A DNA stretch of 64,000 nucleotides, taken from positions 38,483,053 to 38,547,052 of the forward strand of contig CM060732.1 in the NCBI GenBank assembly GCA_030704615.1. The letters run 5' to 3'. The stretch is from Takakia lepidozioides (Eukaryota; Streptophyta; Takakiopsida; Takakiales; Takakiaceae). The notes under the pieces were generated by a model, which worked only from the letters and a program-made list of their open reading frames with translations, searched no databases and was not told the DNA's origin. Made by a program: the position numbers and the translations under genes. Of this stretch, positions 1-20,687 are shown piece after piece. The number at the start of each line of letters is the position of its first letter. The stretch's first letter is position 1.

Positions 1-1074
1 CAACCCCAGTCGATCGGCCTTAGTGGCAGGGAAAAGAATGGCAGCCCACTCGCCAATGCTTCCATACCTCGGGGTGCTTAGTTTGTCAAACTCGGAGTTG
101 AGGGAAAAACTACCAGCCAACGCGTGGGTGAAATTTGACGGAGCAACAGATTGGCCATAACCTGCACACATCTTCATACGCCCAATACATGCGGTGGCGC
201 AGGGAGAAACAACCTCCTCAAAGAGACCATGACACAACTTAGTTAATTTGAAACCCTGATAAGTGAGAGCTTGTGCGTTGCGTTGTGCCTCCACTGGTCT
301 AGAAATCTGGCTAGCATATGGGGCAGCCTGATGGCATGAGATCAGCCTAAGCCTGAATGGTTTTGGTGTCTTTGCCTTTTCCCAGTTCTCCTTGTCTACA
401 TGGAATGTGCCAGATCTCACTGATTGCAGAAGTTGGAGTTTATGCAATAATACAACATCAATGTTGATCCATGCTCTTTGTATCAGGGATTGAGTTTCCT
501 GCATCACCCCAAGGGCCTCATTAGAAGGCCTGAGATGCCATTCCGTGTTGCCATTGCCCCATAGCATCATCAACCACAGAGCCTGAAGCAATTTTAAGAC
601 TGCCTCCTGATGACACCTAGCCTTTTCCAGCAATTTGGCAGCATTTGTCAGGGATTCAAGCCGCTTGCAACCCTTGTGTTCACATGTTGTCTTTGAGATG
701 ATCAGATTATGGCCACCAAAAGGTGTTTGAGAGGGTTGATCAATGAGAATGTAAGCCCAGATTTGTGACGTTCTTTCCTGAGAATTAGTGTGATACCGTT
801 CACAGATCTGGCTAATGTCACCGAGGTTGGCCTGGCCCATAACAACTTGGAGATAGTGGCACAGCTCGATGCTCCTCATTGGCTCGTAGGGTTGACTAAA
901 AACAGATATGTCCTTGCCCACGCAATGCTGCCGCAAGATCTGAAAGCAACGCTTGAATTTGTCCTTGACAAATTTGGTTCTGGGAATGGATTGTAGAGCA
1001 TAATGGGCTTGGAATCCACAAGCTGCAGACAGGCTTGAAAATCTATGACTGAGTTGGTGGTACTGCCACAGCAT
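1..1074 (-). CDS. unrecognised protein, 3' end beyond window
   Basis: Reading the minus strand from an ATG at 1074, 358 codons stay open to the left edge without a stop. The product begins MLWQYHQL and includes a stretch ISKTTCEHKGCKRLESL. There is no obvious signal peptide or membrane segment, and I recognise no family. A second frame upstream (about 1190 to 1085, minus; residues like STMAKVGFVHDG) follows an AG acceptor after TGGTTGC. It may be an earlier part of the same gene joined by a frameshift or a splice. The length of the frame and its even amino-acid use argue for coding. It could equally be an old transposon protein. Confidence 0.45.
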   Translation of the reverse strand, partial: MLWQYHQLSHRFSSLSAACGFQAHYALQSIPRTKFVKDKFKRCFQILRQHCVGKDISVFSQPYEPMRSIELCHYLQVVMGQANLGDISQICERYHTNSQERTSQIWAYILIDQPSQTPFGGHNLIISKTTCEHKGCKRLESLTNAAKLLEKARCHQEAVLKLLQALWLMMLWGNGNTEWHLRPSNEALGVMQETQSLIQRAWINIDVVLLHKLQLLQSVRSGTFHVDKENWEKAKTPKPFRLRLISCHQAAPYASQISRPVEAQRNAQALTYQGFKLTKLCHGLFEEVVSPCATACIGRMKMCAGYGQSVAPSNFTHALAGSFSLNSEFDKLSTPRYGSIGEWAAILFPATKADRLGL

Positions 1075-1429
1075 AGCCCTTGGTCAGGTCCTCTCCATCC
1101 ACCACCAAAAGCCCCAGAAGGCCATCATGAACAAAGCCGACCTTGGCCATTGTGCTGACGTGGAGCACGAAATCAACACCCAAGGGTTCCCTGCAACCAG
1201 AAAGCCAACGAACAGACTGTCAGAAATTGAGGAGAACCTTGTATAAGAACAGATTGAAGCACTCATCTTACAAGCTTGTGACCATTTTCTCTTGCCTATA
1301 AAGTTACGCTCTGTAATGTAGACATATTCCCAGTTCCTACTACCTTTTAGTACCTACGCTCACAGACACATCCAAAGCTTGCTTCATGCCTCACTCTATC
1401 ATTACAGCTCTGTCTATTTTTCCATAGGG

Positions 1430-1640
1430 AATCACCCATTCCCGCATCATTGCTCATAGGTCTCCAAAGCCTCCATCCGCGCCTTTGCTGTGCATATCTT
1501 GCAATCATCGCACTCCACGACACCACATCTCGTTCAGCCATACTGTCGAACACTTCCTTTGCATCCTTGATGCACCCATATTTGGCATAAATGCAATCCA
1601 CCAGGGCAGTGTTCAGAATGACATCGGGTACAGCATGGTA
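1430..1640 (-). pseudogene. PPR repeat fragment
   Basis: The minus strand encodes about 50 clean residues of a plant PLS-type pentatricopeptide repeat: PDVILNTALVDCIYAKYG, then KDAKEVFDSMAERDVVSW and SAMIARYAQQ. Intact PPR proteins bind organellar RNA, with one repeat per base. Here the frame is lost on both sides, so this is a remnant. The flanking sequence recurs near 42.3 and 51.0 kb, so it travels as part of a dispersed repeat. Confidence 0.7.
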
Positions 1641-2350
1641 CTAACAGGAGCCAAAAGCCCACATTTGTAGGATGGACAAACTTCTTTACATCCTACATTA
1701 AGAAAAAGCCACACCTGGCGATTGCAATTGTCCCACCATCGTGAAGAAACTCATGCCAGCTCTGCTCCGTGCTGCAAATTCAGGGCCGAGTCTGATGAGA
1801 GGGCAAAACAGGCTGAAATAGGTCGAAGAAGAAAGTGCCCTCACCACCTTGTCCTCGACCTTGTGTCATGACCCATGGAGGATTTGACTGACCATGAACC
1901 CAAGAGGACCTCTCGTGTCTGCTGCTTGTGTCTGTAGTCTGGCAATGTCGGATTGGTCAATGAGAACCACCACGGTGCAGTTGAGCGGGCAGAGATTGAA
2001 ACACATGATGCGTTAGGGTTCAACCTGTCTGGCATAATTTCCTCATATGTCTCCAAAGCCTTCGTACCACACTGCGATCATTGCATTCCACGACATGACA
2101 TCTTGGCAGCCATTTTGTCGAACACACCCTTCGCATCCTTGGAAAACTCATGGCTATTGTCCCACCATCGTGAAGGGTAAAACTCATGCCAACTCTGCTC
2201 TGTGCTGCAAATTCAGGGCCGAGTCTGATGAGAGGGCAAAACATGCTGAAATAGGTCGAAGAAGAATGTGCCCTCACCACATTGGCCTCGAGTTCCTGCT
2301 ATCACGATGCTTGGCACTAAGAAAGACCGGACCCCAAAAAATGCTAAGTC
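1640..2350. repeat. dispersed repeat carrying PPR debris
   Basis: Blocks such as GGGCCGAGTCTGATGAGAGG followed by GCTGAAATAGGTCGAAGAAG occur here twice (about 1783 and 2216). They recur at about 42041, 42440 and 50993. The order of neighbouring blocks (gene-like GGTGGGACAA, CATCGTGAAG, TCTGCTCCGTGC) is shared with 42.0-42.9 kb. On the minus strand around 2020-2180 weak PPR words (METYEEIMPDRLNPNAS) are visible. It is probably the left relative of the PPR-bearing segment carried in the CACTA elements further right. No intact gene is seen. Confidence 0.6.
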
Positions 2351-3737
2351 CCGGCCCTGTACATCGCGACCTAGCAGCCCTAAATTCGAGCCAACTTTTG
2401 AAGTTTTTGAATGTTTTGCACCCTAACATTATATTAAATAATTATATGGTCCATGTAATTATGTGAAGGTATTTTTAGCTATATATATATGTTAGGGTGC
2501 AAAACGTATATATATAACAAGGTACAAAGGCCCTGGTTAATTTATTTACTGGGTAAGGTTCATAGTCATGAAATGAGTAGTTAAAACAACTATTTCTATC
2601 TAATACTGATTTATATATTTCAATTTATATGAATTTAAAATATAATTGTGGAGTTGCTAATGAAGTTGTTGAAACCACTTACAATTTAAAATAAATCACC
2701 TTGTATAGAAACTCACCATGCTACCCACCTAGACCTGGGTTTCCTTTTTGGTCTCTTGTTAAAATTCTATATATCTTTTCGAAATATTCTGGTTTTTTCT
2801 TTGATGTGTGAGATGACAAAGTCCAAGCATGTCACATAAACAAGGAGTTCAACGTAAGGATGATGCAAGTGATTTGTGGCAAAAAATGTAAATAATGCCT
2901 ATGCTTGTTTGTCCTAGTTGTATCATAGGTTGCAACGGAACAGGGCCACCTTTGAATGTGATCCCCATGCTCATTTCACCAAGGGCATTATAGACTTCAT
3001 AATGTAGAGATTGAAAATGGGGTGTAGTAGGGGGTGATTCTTCACTTGCTAGTAGCCCATCGTGCAGATTTCTAAACATGAATATGAAACTCATGATCAT
3101 TTTCCAAGGGCATCATTCTCAAACTCCCCATACACCACAATGTGGAAATTCTATGGTCCCATTTCACACATGTGTGTAACATGCCATGTAAACTAAGCCA
3201 ACTCCCGCCACGCTCATGCCTGTTTTCACACCGTTCTTGCCTCGGGTGTGGATCACATGTGAGACACCCCACAGTTAGGGCATATTTTGACCCACACCTT
3301 GGCTCACTCTACAGACCCGTGATAAAAGCCGTGGAATATGTCAGGTGTGAGATGGCAGAGCCGTGGAAAAAGCCGGTTTCTCTTGTCCAGCTGGCCGACC
3401 CAGTGAATGGGCAGTTGGCTTATGAGCTCACCCCATGGGCCGTCCCGAGGGGGCCATAGGTGCATTCAAGACCCTAATATTAAATAATGAGAGGCAAGTA
3501 CTGATGCACAATTTGTTTGCCGAAGAAATAGCGCGTCGTCGATGTTTCATACTCTAGTTTTTTTTTCTCAAAACAAAAAATATCAGTGCCAATGAACAAA
3601 TTAAAGGGTGATAAAAAAAACTCGTAGAGCCATGAAGGCTTACAACCTAGACTAAGTTAGTATCGGCTAATCCTATTGGAGGTTCCACTATTTTCAAGAA
3701 AATTAATCTACCAGCATCCCATGACCCATGAGGAGAA
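2351..3737. other. no gene seen; AT-rich noncoding sequence
   Basis: This stretch is AT-rich between about 2400 and 2700, with short TATA runs near 2484 and 2510. No reading frame shows codon-like composition or a known motif. The last 100 bases may hold upstream sequence or a missed first exon of the zinc-finger gene that follows. Confidence 0.4.
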
Positions 3738-4855
3738 ATGGAGAAGCATGTGCACTGCAGCAAGTGTGGGGAAGCCTTCACCCGTGAAGAGCTAGGCAAG
3801 CACATGAAGGTGTTCCATGAGCCTCTCAAGTGTGGGTGCGGGGAAGTTCTTGAGATGGAGGAGATGGTAAGCCATTCCATTTAAACCCATGTGAAGCAAA
3901 GTTTCTTGTCGATAAGGATTCTCTTGAAGATGTATATGGAAAACATCTCTTTTGTGGAGCTGAAGTGTGACTGCAGCCAGGAGCTGAAGGTAAGGTGAGG
4001 GTAGCAGCATGTACAGTGGCACCATCTGTCTCTGTCATGGCACCTGGAGATGGTCAATTAATCTCAAAGAAACATAGCCGATTAGTGACTGAAGCCAAGT
4101 AAATTGCAAGGCTCTTTGATCTTACCATGGAAATGGAGGAGAGCTAAGCAGAAGTACACTGATTGCAGGTTAAGCATCGCGCCACGTCTTGCCCGCAGCG
4201 CATGATTACGTGTCGCTTTTGTGGAGATCTGTTCCAAGCAGGCACTGTTGCAGAAAATATGCGCGACAGACTAAGGGGGCTGACTCATCATGAAAGTTCA
4301 TGTGGGGCTCGAACTGCTGTTTGTGATACCTATGGCCGTGCAATTATGCTGAAGGAGATGGACCTTCATAGAGCTGCAGCTCATGGAGGCCAGCAGTCAA
4401 TGGTAGATGTATCTGCATGAGCTAACCGGGGTTTGGTGGCTGGCTCTATTGGTCAGAAAACTTCTATCTTCTCCGTTGATGCTTCACCAGAAGCGAATTG
4501 GGCTGGGAGCCTTATGGCAGACAATATGGCAAACCAGGTTGCAGGCCTTGCAGTCAATCAGGTGATCAACCAGGCAGCAAACCACATGCAAAAGCAAATG
4601 GAGTGCCCCATTTGTGGGATACAATTTGGAGGGGCAGATGGAGAGACACGACTGAACTTGCACTTAGACAACGAGCATTTTTCTCCTCAGGCTTCTGCCG
4701 GAATGGACATCGATACTGTCCCTTCCACCTCATCAATCATACCAACCCATACTGAAAGCACAACAAGGAGAACACTGTCTGTCTCGTGCCCTATTTGTGG
4801 TATGGCTGTTCACAGTGAGCGTGATCGCAGTTCCCACATTGACCTGGTGCATTAA
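3738..4855 (+). CDS. TRAF-type zinc-finger protein, interrupted by one in-frame stop
   Basis: Two exons fit: 3738-3866 (donor ATG|gtaagc) and 4169-4855 (acceptor attgcag). Joined in phase 0 they give Cys/His pairs in the order HCSKCGEAF, then LKCGCGEVLE, then SCPQRMITCRFCGDLF, then SSCGARTAVCDT. This matches the spacing of plant TRAF-type zinc-finger proteins of the At1g09920 type, as known from the family. A C-terminal half carries two C2H2-like units, MECPICGIQF and SVSCPICGMAV, each ending in a His pair. A TGA at 4418-4420 interrupts an otherwise continuous frame. It is either a disabling mutation or a sequence error. The usual first cysteine pair of the family is missing, so an upstream exon may have been lost. 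Its biochemical role is unknown. Confidence 0.6.
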
Positions 4856-5779
4856 GTGAATTATCTTCATTGCTTTGTACACACTACCCAATTTTGTTTC
4901 AGTTGGACAGGATTTACTCACCGTCAGCATACCTCTCTCAGGGATTGCAACATGGGCTGGACAACTCCCATAATGTTTTGCACATTGTGGTCAATGTCAA
5001 TGTGCAAGACTATGCAATATTGCTTGCAGCTGTAGACTTAGTTGGGGAAGAGAAACCCCATTATTGTTACTTGGCCTGATGGGCTTGTGGATAATGATCT
5101 TTGCATACTCAAGCTGGGCAACTGAGCAGGTGCGGATGTTGGTTTTCTCTCACCCCCTTTTTCTTTGTTGGCCCTGTGCCCAGGCAGAAGGGATTTGGAG
5201 ATTTTATTCTGGGGATCAATTTTCACGGAACGAGTTAGTTGAAGACAAGTGTAGATGCATCCCATCCGTATTTACAGACGAACACACCAAAAATGCGGCG
5301 ATCCACCGGTCTCTTCATCTCTTATTGACATGGCAGACGAAAAACTGCCCCATAGATAAGTTTACTGAAGATATCACATTTGCGTATAAACTATAAACCT
5401 GCACCATTTGCCATTTGTACCCAGTTTGGCAGATCTGCACATGCACCAAAGTTTATGCTTATTGTCGAGGACAATTCATGACATTGCCCACATTCTGAAC
5501 CGCGCACAAATTCATGTCAATCTAGCATTTCAGATAGCCAGGAAAAATTAAACGTTGCCAGAAAGACCATGAACTTGTACATATCCTGATGATTATATTA
5601 ATGACATCGCTTGGACAAGCAGATAAATAATGTAAGGTGGTGGTATCTAGAAGTGTGCTTTTGAGCGGTGTGCACTGCTCAAAGGGTGCAGTGTTACAAA
5701 AATTACATTAGCACAATAGCAAATGAAGCAACAATCACTTGTGCAAAGCTCATAATTTTCCAATCACAGATGTATATTA
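4856..5779. other. no gene seen
   Basis: Downstream of the zinc-finger gene I see only short frames without motifs. The block at about 5680-5745 is about 80 percent identical, in reverse orientation, to 27310-27385 (shared words GATTGTTGCTTCATT and ACACTGCACC). It is therefore a piece of a dispersed repeat. Confidence 0.4.
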
Positions 5780-5905
5780 TATGTTTAAAAAAAAAAATTA
5801 GAACAGGGGGATTGTAGCCCTGTAAAACTTTATAAAAAGGTAAGGAAAAAATAATCTCACAAGAGCCATGACGGCAAAGAATAGAGGTTCCACTCATAAC
5901 CAGCA
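5780..5905 (-). repeat. LINE-like 3' end, copy 1
   Basis: Shared words CCCTGTAAAACTTTAT, GGAAAAAATAA and GAGCCAT line up with 10500-10600. Both copies sit beside an A or T homopolymer. This is the pattern expected of a non-LTR retrotransposon 3' untranslated end in minus orientation. Its assignment to the LINE at 6.5-8 kb is an inference from proximity and orientation. Confidence 0.4.
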
Positions 5906-6429
5906 GTCGATGAAGGGGCAAAGCCCAGGATAGAAGGGAGCTAAAGAGAAGCACTAAAACTACATTACGACGATTCCATTGGAACATGAACCAAAAGAAG
6001 CCAACAGTCATAAGGAAAGATGAAGGGGGTGAGTCCAAAGACAAAAGAGAGCTACCAAAGAAGCACGACAACTATATGCTACCACGCTTTCTTTTGGGAG
6101 CATCAAAAGATAATTGAGCCTTAGATTTTCCTTTTCTAAGACTACGCTTATGTCTCCAATTGACCTCGTCAAGAGGTGAACTCTTAGCACTGACGGAGCT
6201 GCACACCACTTTCAGGGATATATATATATATATCTATTGGCAATTGCAGCTGAAAATGGTGTCGCCTTATTTGCAATATGCAGCATGGGTCAGTAGTTGA
6301 CAGTCCTAACCTACTCATTGAAGCCATGTGCTCTTCTTTCATAATGGGGTCTAATTTCATCATACTTTACATGTCTATTCCCACCATTATAGGTTCAGCG
6401 GGAATAGGTGCCCTTTCTTCGACCGCCCG

Positions 6430-6520
6430 TCCTGTGCCATTTGTTGACATGGCCTGAGCGTGGGCTCACGCCATGTCAGCCCCGCGTGAGCGTGCGCTCA
6501 CCGCTCACGCCGTAGCGTTG
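6430..6520. repeat. GTGAGCG/CGCTCAC palindrome cluster
   Basis: A dense set of GTGAGC and GCTCAC words in both orientations (GAGCGTGGGCTCACGCC, CGTGAGCGTGCGCTCACC). The same words make up the two ends of the 9.3 kb element at 38.5 and 47.7 kb. This may be a solo end of a related element, but no partner end was found nearby. Confidence 0.5.
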
Positions 6521-6549
6521 TTCCATGCTCCAGGTTCAAATTGGAGAAT

Positions 6550-7970
6550 GCTCACTGGGGCAGAAAGGAACCAGAAGAAGATATTCCTTTAATGGTGAAG
6601 CTCAATGGGGGGATGGGATTAGATTTATCAGAGGAGGAGCAAATGACTCTAATGTCATAACAGTCAGCATTGGCAGCAAGGTTGACTGTGTGCGGGCAAG
6701 ATAAGACACCATTACCATTGACATAAAAACCCATGCCTGAGATGCTGCTTTGAGTCAAGGAAATCGCATAAACAGCTTTTATCGTAAGCCCATCCGAGAA
6801 CCCAAGCCATTTGGGAGTTTTAATAAGATGCCGCTGGGAGATGAGGTCAGTCCATCTTTGGGGAGGTTACCCATAATGGTTTCCCATCCCAAGTTGACCC
6901 TCTTAGCAAGAACCCAACAACAACTTCATGAATTGAGATTGGAGAGGACGAGTTCAGATCCCAAAAGTGCAAAAGGTGAGCTAATCCTGCAGGCTCCCAA
7001 TGTGAATCTTTCTGTGCAACGCACAAGGTCCTTGGAGTCCCGATTATAATTCCCAAAAAGAGGGTGGCCAAAGGGCTTGCTGCAGCCAAATGATGCTTTA
7101 CCAGCCTACTCCAAGAGCTGGAAAGGTGCATGAAGACTCTTGGCACCCACTTTGCCAATAAAGCAATAATTTGGGATTGTGGGTCCAGAACACCCAAAAC
7201 ACCATGCTTCCATTTTTGACAAATCTGGTTCTAACTAACCAAAGCCCTCTTATTCGCAAAGGCAGTAGTGGCTCCCCAAATAAAGTTCCTTACTAAAGAT
7301 TTGATATTTTTAATGATGGAGGTCATGGAGCCCATACTAAAGCGATGAACCACTAATAAGCATAATTTGATTGGCCACCAAGGCCCTGCCAACCATCGTT
7401 AAGTGCAAGGAACTTCAGTAGGAAAGTTTTCTTTTAAGTCTGGAGAGAACGGCTGCAGCAAAACGACAGTCATCATTATGCTCATATCCAATATGATGTC
7501 CCAGACACACGTGAGACTACCCGTAGTAAGCCATTTCAACCCCAAATCTGATCCCCACGAAGCACAATGATTGGCTCTACTATCGTCATACAGGCGACTC
7601 AAGATCCCCATCGATTTCTCCCAATTGATTTTCAAGTCAGAATCGTCGCAAAAACATCCAAGAGAATCCAGGGTAGAGCTCACATTGGAAACTGGAAGAA
7701 CTAATGTAGAAGGTGCTCCGTGCTGGACAATTCGGAAAGAGGGGAATCCAGTTGATTGGAGAAAAGCGCAACGAAATGAGAAGCAGTCTGATCCACAGCC
7801 ATATCTTTGGGTTTGCAATAACATTGCCCTGAGCATTGGTGATAAAGCTGATTAGAGAGGCCTCTCGTTTTTGCTTTTTTGAAAGAAGTACGCATTCATT
7901 TTCTCCCCTTTCACAGAGCAGTTGGCTCCATAAGTACATGCCTCCCAACGCTGAATTTCGGTGCATGGAG
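6550..7970 (-). mobile_element. decayed LINE (L1-type) fragment
   Basis: On the minus strand, pieces of a plant L1-type reverse transcriptase polyprotein appear in order but in shifting frames. First comes the pre-RT stretch GEKMNAYFFQKSK and NAQGNVIANPKDMA with HFVALFSNQLD (about 7950-7740). Next is the thumb-proximal stretch LKINWEKS, with LKWLTTGSL (about 7620-7500). Last is the post-RT segment LDPQSQIIALLAKWV, followed by FMHLSSSWSRLVKHHL (about 7195-7085). The catalytic core of the RT between the first two pieces is deleted, and many stops and frameshifts are present. The element is dead. Strand and order come from direct translation. Family assignment rests on known LINE sequence patterns. 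Confidence 0.65.
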
Positions 7971-10472
7971 GACCCAAAACTTTCCCTACATGGATGACGA
8001 CATGTGCAAAATATGACCCTACACGTAACAAGTAGGACCCCTAAGTCTGCGCCTAACTTGATTTTGAATCAGCAATCTCGAACTGGTAAGATTCTAGATA
8101 TTTAATACTCATGAGATATCTCATGTAGAGAGAGAAAGAGGACTCCGGCCCAAGCAGGGATAACAAAAGAGCCACTTCACCTTGCAGCTACTGGCCCCTT
8201 TCGGGTAGTATATTAATGTAGAATTGTAGAGGCTGAAAATTATTTCATCTAATATCTACAAACACTCCGTCAAAGTGATCCATGGCACGTTGCACCTTCA
8301 ATTATTCCTGTAGTGTTTGACAAATTGCTCCGTGAAAAACTGATAACCAGCTCCGTGGAACTATGATCTCGATATTGAGTCAAGCTTTCTTTCTCCTGTT
8401 TCTTCTGTTTGCTTTTAGGATTGATGTTATACTCAGGATAAGCATAAGTAATCACCGGCGCTACATGGTATACATGACCATCATCTACATGTCTTTGAAA
8501 AGCCACTGGCTGAATTCCCAAATTATTGTGACTTGACCTCGCACCTCCATCCTCCTGAACTGCCATCCCTCCCATAGCCCGGGAGAGTGGTAATATAGTA
8601 GGTGGGGTACTGGATCATGAGTGAAGAGCTGGTTGACTCTGTGCAAGCACTTGGTTTCGCAGAGGGCCAGACCAAGCGGTCTCAATAGCCACGCACAAAG
8701 GATGAGATGCACGAGAGGAGGTGACAGACATACCTTGAAATTGTGGATTGTCATGCAGAAAAATAGGCCTCAATTCTGTCGGTGGAGCGGAACTGAGGTT
8801 GCCAAGTAGTGGTGAGTAGCCTACTAGTAAGGTGGTGGCAATGTAAGAAGTGAAGGTGACTCTTGATGGGTGTCTAGTGTATAACCCAGGTCCCTGTCAC
8901 CCCAAAATGTGTCACCCCGTGTCTTGTGTAACTCCTATTATTAATATATTTTGTACTTAGCCAGATTTGGACTTAGTCACATTGGAGACCAAGTGGGATT
9001 AGGTGACTCAGTGGAGTTACGCTCCCTTCATTGTCACCCCACCGTCTGTCACCTTAACTTATAGAAGTTACTTATACTCCATTTAGTGTATCATCCAAGG
9101 CTCAACCCGTTCCATGTCACTCTAGAGAAATGGGAAAGATTTGACATGCCCAAAACCAACGGAACGTCTTGTCAGATATCGCACTTGTGCATTAAGTTCC
9201 TAGTACGGAGCTAGCTAGTAACACCAATTCATTCCGGAGATCTTGCTTGATGCATCTTGCAGCTCTCTGATCTTTTAATTCTACTGGCTATGGTGGAAGT
9301 CCACCTTACAGTTGGAGCTGGCTAAGTGTTACCTCTAAGTAGAAGTATTAAAAACTTCTACTCCCACAGAAAATACACTAGCAAGTGTTAAGTGTTATAA
9401 AAGTCTTACTCCCTTCTTCATTAAAATGATCCATGTAAGTGTTAAGGGTGAGGATAATGGATTATGATCATGATAAGGCTTGCATGAAAGTAGCCTGTAA
9501 TAATCCATATCAGCTGATCTAAAACAAATCATCTTGATGTGGGCACAATTTGCTTACTAAAACCACCAACCAATCCTGACCATACCTTCATTAGCTCCTC
9601 TTGGAGCAAAGGCCCAATGAAGTCATGCCATTTATCAAAAGTGTCCGTGCATTGGAAAGGAACTGGAAATTTGGCGAGTAGGAGAATCCCACCTAACCAG
9701 GATAGATTCATTCTTCCAGCATGCATAGATTGATGCCAGGCCATCTCAATCAGGTGTGATACTCACCGCAACGTTGATCATCGATCGATTTATTTTTATA
9801 AGTGTTAATTTTGTAAGTGTTAAAGATTGTTAGTGGAAACTTCCTGTTAAACTGTTAATACTCTATTTCTATTATGTATTTTCCTACTCCCAACCCCCTA
9901 ACACTTATTAGCCAGGTCTGATTGTATTTAGGAACAGGAGTGCACAGTGATGGGTGGGCTTATTGAAAAGGTTTGCATTCACAACTTACATGCGCATTCA
10001 TTCACCATAACTAATCTGTATCTTGGACACGACACCTTTGTTGGACTGTCAAGTGTACACAGCATGACCCACCACCAACTGTAACCTGTTAGTCCCAGTA
10101 GCCGTTAAATAATTATGAACGCTTCATTCCCCTGCTCTCCAGGTTTCATCCACACACACCTCCAACCCACTGACACATCTGCAAGCATCTGTTTCAAAAA
10201 ATATATCTATATATATTAAAATTGTTATTTAACTATTTATTTTTATTTTTTATGGGATGTCTCATGGATGATGGCACTACCATGAATGAGGGTTTGAACT
10301 TTTTCCCTTCCATAATTTAAAGTAATTTGCTTTATTTGCTTAAAATATATTATAGACCATGTAACTGACCCTATCAACACATCAGTACCCTATGGCCGCT
10401 AACATTTGTACTCCTGTTGTAAACATAATACCGAGCCCTAAGTTAATAACTGTGAATTGTGCTGGTGCCAGC
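7971..10472. other. no gene seen; AAGTGTTA word cluster
   Basis: No convincing reading frame. From about 9325 to 9905 the word AAGTGTTA occurs six times in direct orientation, with one inverted TAACACTT at about 9899. GTCACCCC words recur between 8895 and 9050. This could be the remnant of a retroelement end or of a MITE, but no matching terminal repeat pair was found. Confidence 0.35.
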
Positions 10473-10640
10473 TTTTTTTTTTTTTTTTCTTAAGAGAATA
10501 GGGGACAGAGGCCCTGAAAACTTTATTAATAAGTGGAAAAAAGTGGGACAAGCAAGGAAAAAATAACCTTGCAGGGGAGCCATAAGAGCAACAAAGAGGC
10601 ACTGCTCAGTAACCAGAGTTCAGAGGCAGGTCCTATCAGA
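10473..10640 (-). repeat. LINE-like 3' end, copy 2
   Basis: A run of 17-18 T (poly-A on the minus strand) is followed by GGCCCTGAAAACTTTATTAA, AAGGAAAAAATAACC and GGGGAGCCAT. These match the copy at 5.8 kb. A poly-A tail next to a conserved 3' block suggests a retrotransposed LINE end in minus orientation. Confidence 0.5.
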
Positions 10641-11525
10641 ACAGTAAGGGAGAGAAGTGCCTAATAAGCCAATCACATCCTCATAGAGGGCTCAAATGAA
10701 AGATGAATCCTAGACTTTGTCTTAAGGAAACTTTATCTTATCTTATCTTCCTGCTAAGTCTTCACCTTCAGCAGGGGAGATTTTTGCACTATGTAATGGA
10801 ACTGAAGAAAAGGAAAACTCCCAGGTTGTGAACTCTGGTGCAGAGGACACCTCCCTTTCCCCAGCTTTTTCTTGCTCTGCTCAGTACTCTGGTGCCATGT
10901 AATAAGGGTTTTTAATTTTTTTCCCTTCAATAATTTTAATAAAGCGTATAGCCAGCCTGGCAGGTTGTACGCTGGGCCACATTGACTACAGCAGGGTGAC
11001 CTTCTGACACATGGCAGCACAGGACAGGAAAAAATAAAAATTGTACAACGGCCTGACTTATGAGCGGTACTTATCACCTGACACGCTGGCACCTGAAAAA
11101 CATTTTTCGCATGAGAGCAGCCACAATAGTGTACGTTAGGAGGGTACATGAGCGGGCCACTCTGTACATGAGGAGGTAGGAGCCACAAATCCGTTGCTCA
11201 TGACGTCATGACTCATGTGGCAGCAGCAAGAGGGGGAGGTCGTTGCGAAGCTGCCGACTTTTCTGCAGCTCCACCTTTGTAGGTGTTCTCGAAGTGGAGG
11301 TGTGCTCAGCTCCTTTCTCGGCTCGACAGTTTGTTCTGCTGAATCTTGCTCAAAGTTTTGGAAAGTGGCAGAGTCGCTGGTGCACTGTGGTTGCGGATGG
11401 AGTGTCACTGCCACAAGACACAAAAATCGAACTGTCGATTCCCCGTGGACTCCCCAAGTGGGTGCCAGGCGTTAGAATGCGAGAGTAGTTCGTGACAGTA
11501 GTACTAGTAGAATTTGAAAGACAGA
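10641..11525. promoter_or_regulatory. upstream region of the ABCC gene
   Basis: No gene is visible here. The last 250 bases before the ABCC start codon should contain its promoter and 5' leader. I could not identify a clear TATA box or a defined start site. Confidence 0.3.
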
Positions 11526-20666
<9,141 letters not shown>

Positions 20667-20670
<4 letters not shown>

Positions 20671-20687
20671 GGGTTTAGGGTTTAGGG
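20667..20687 (+). repeat. three perfect TTTAGGG telomere-type repeats
   Basis: Three perfect copies of the plant telomere heptamer, starting at the last bases of duplication copy A. Copy B reads ATTTTAAGGAAAAA at the same place. The run therefore marks the junction between the duplicated block and foreign sequence. Confidence 0.85.
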
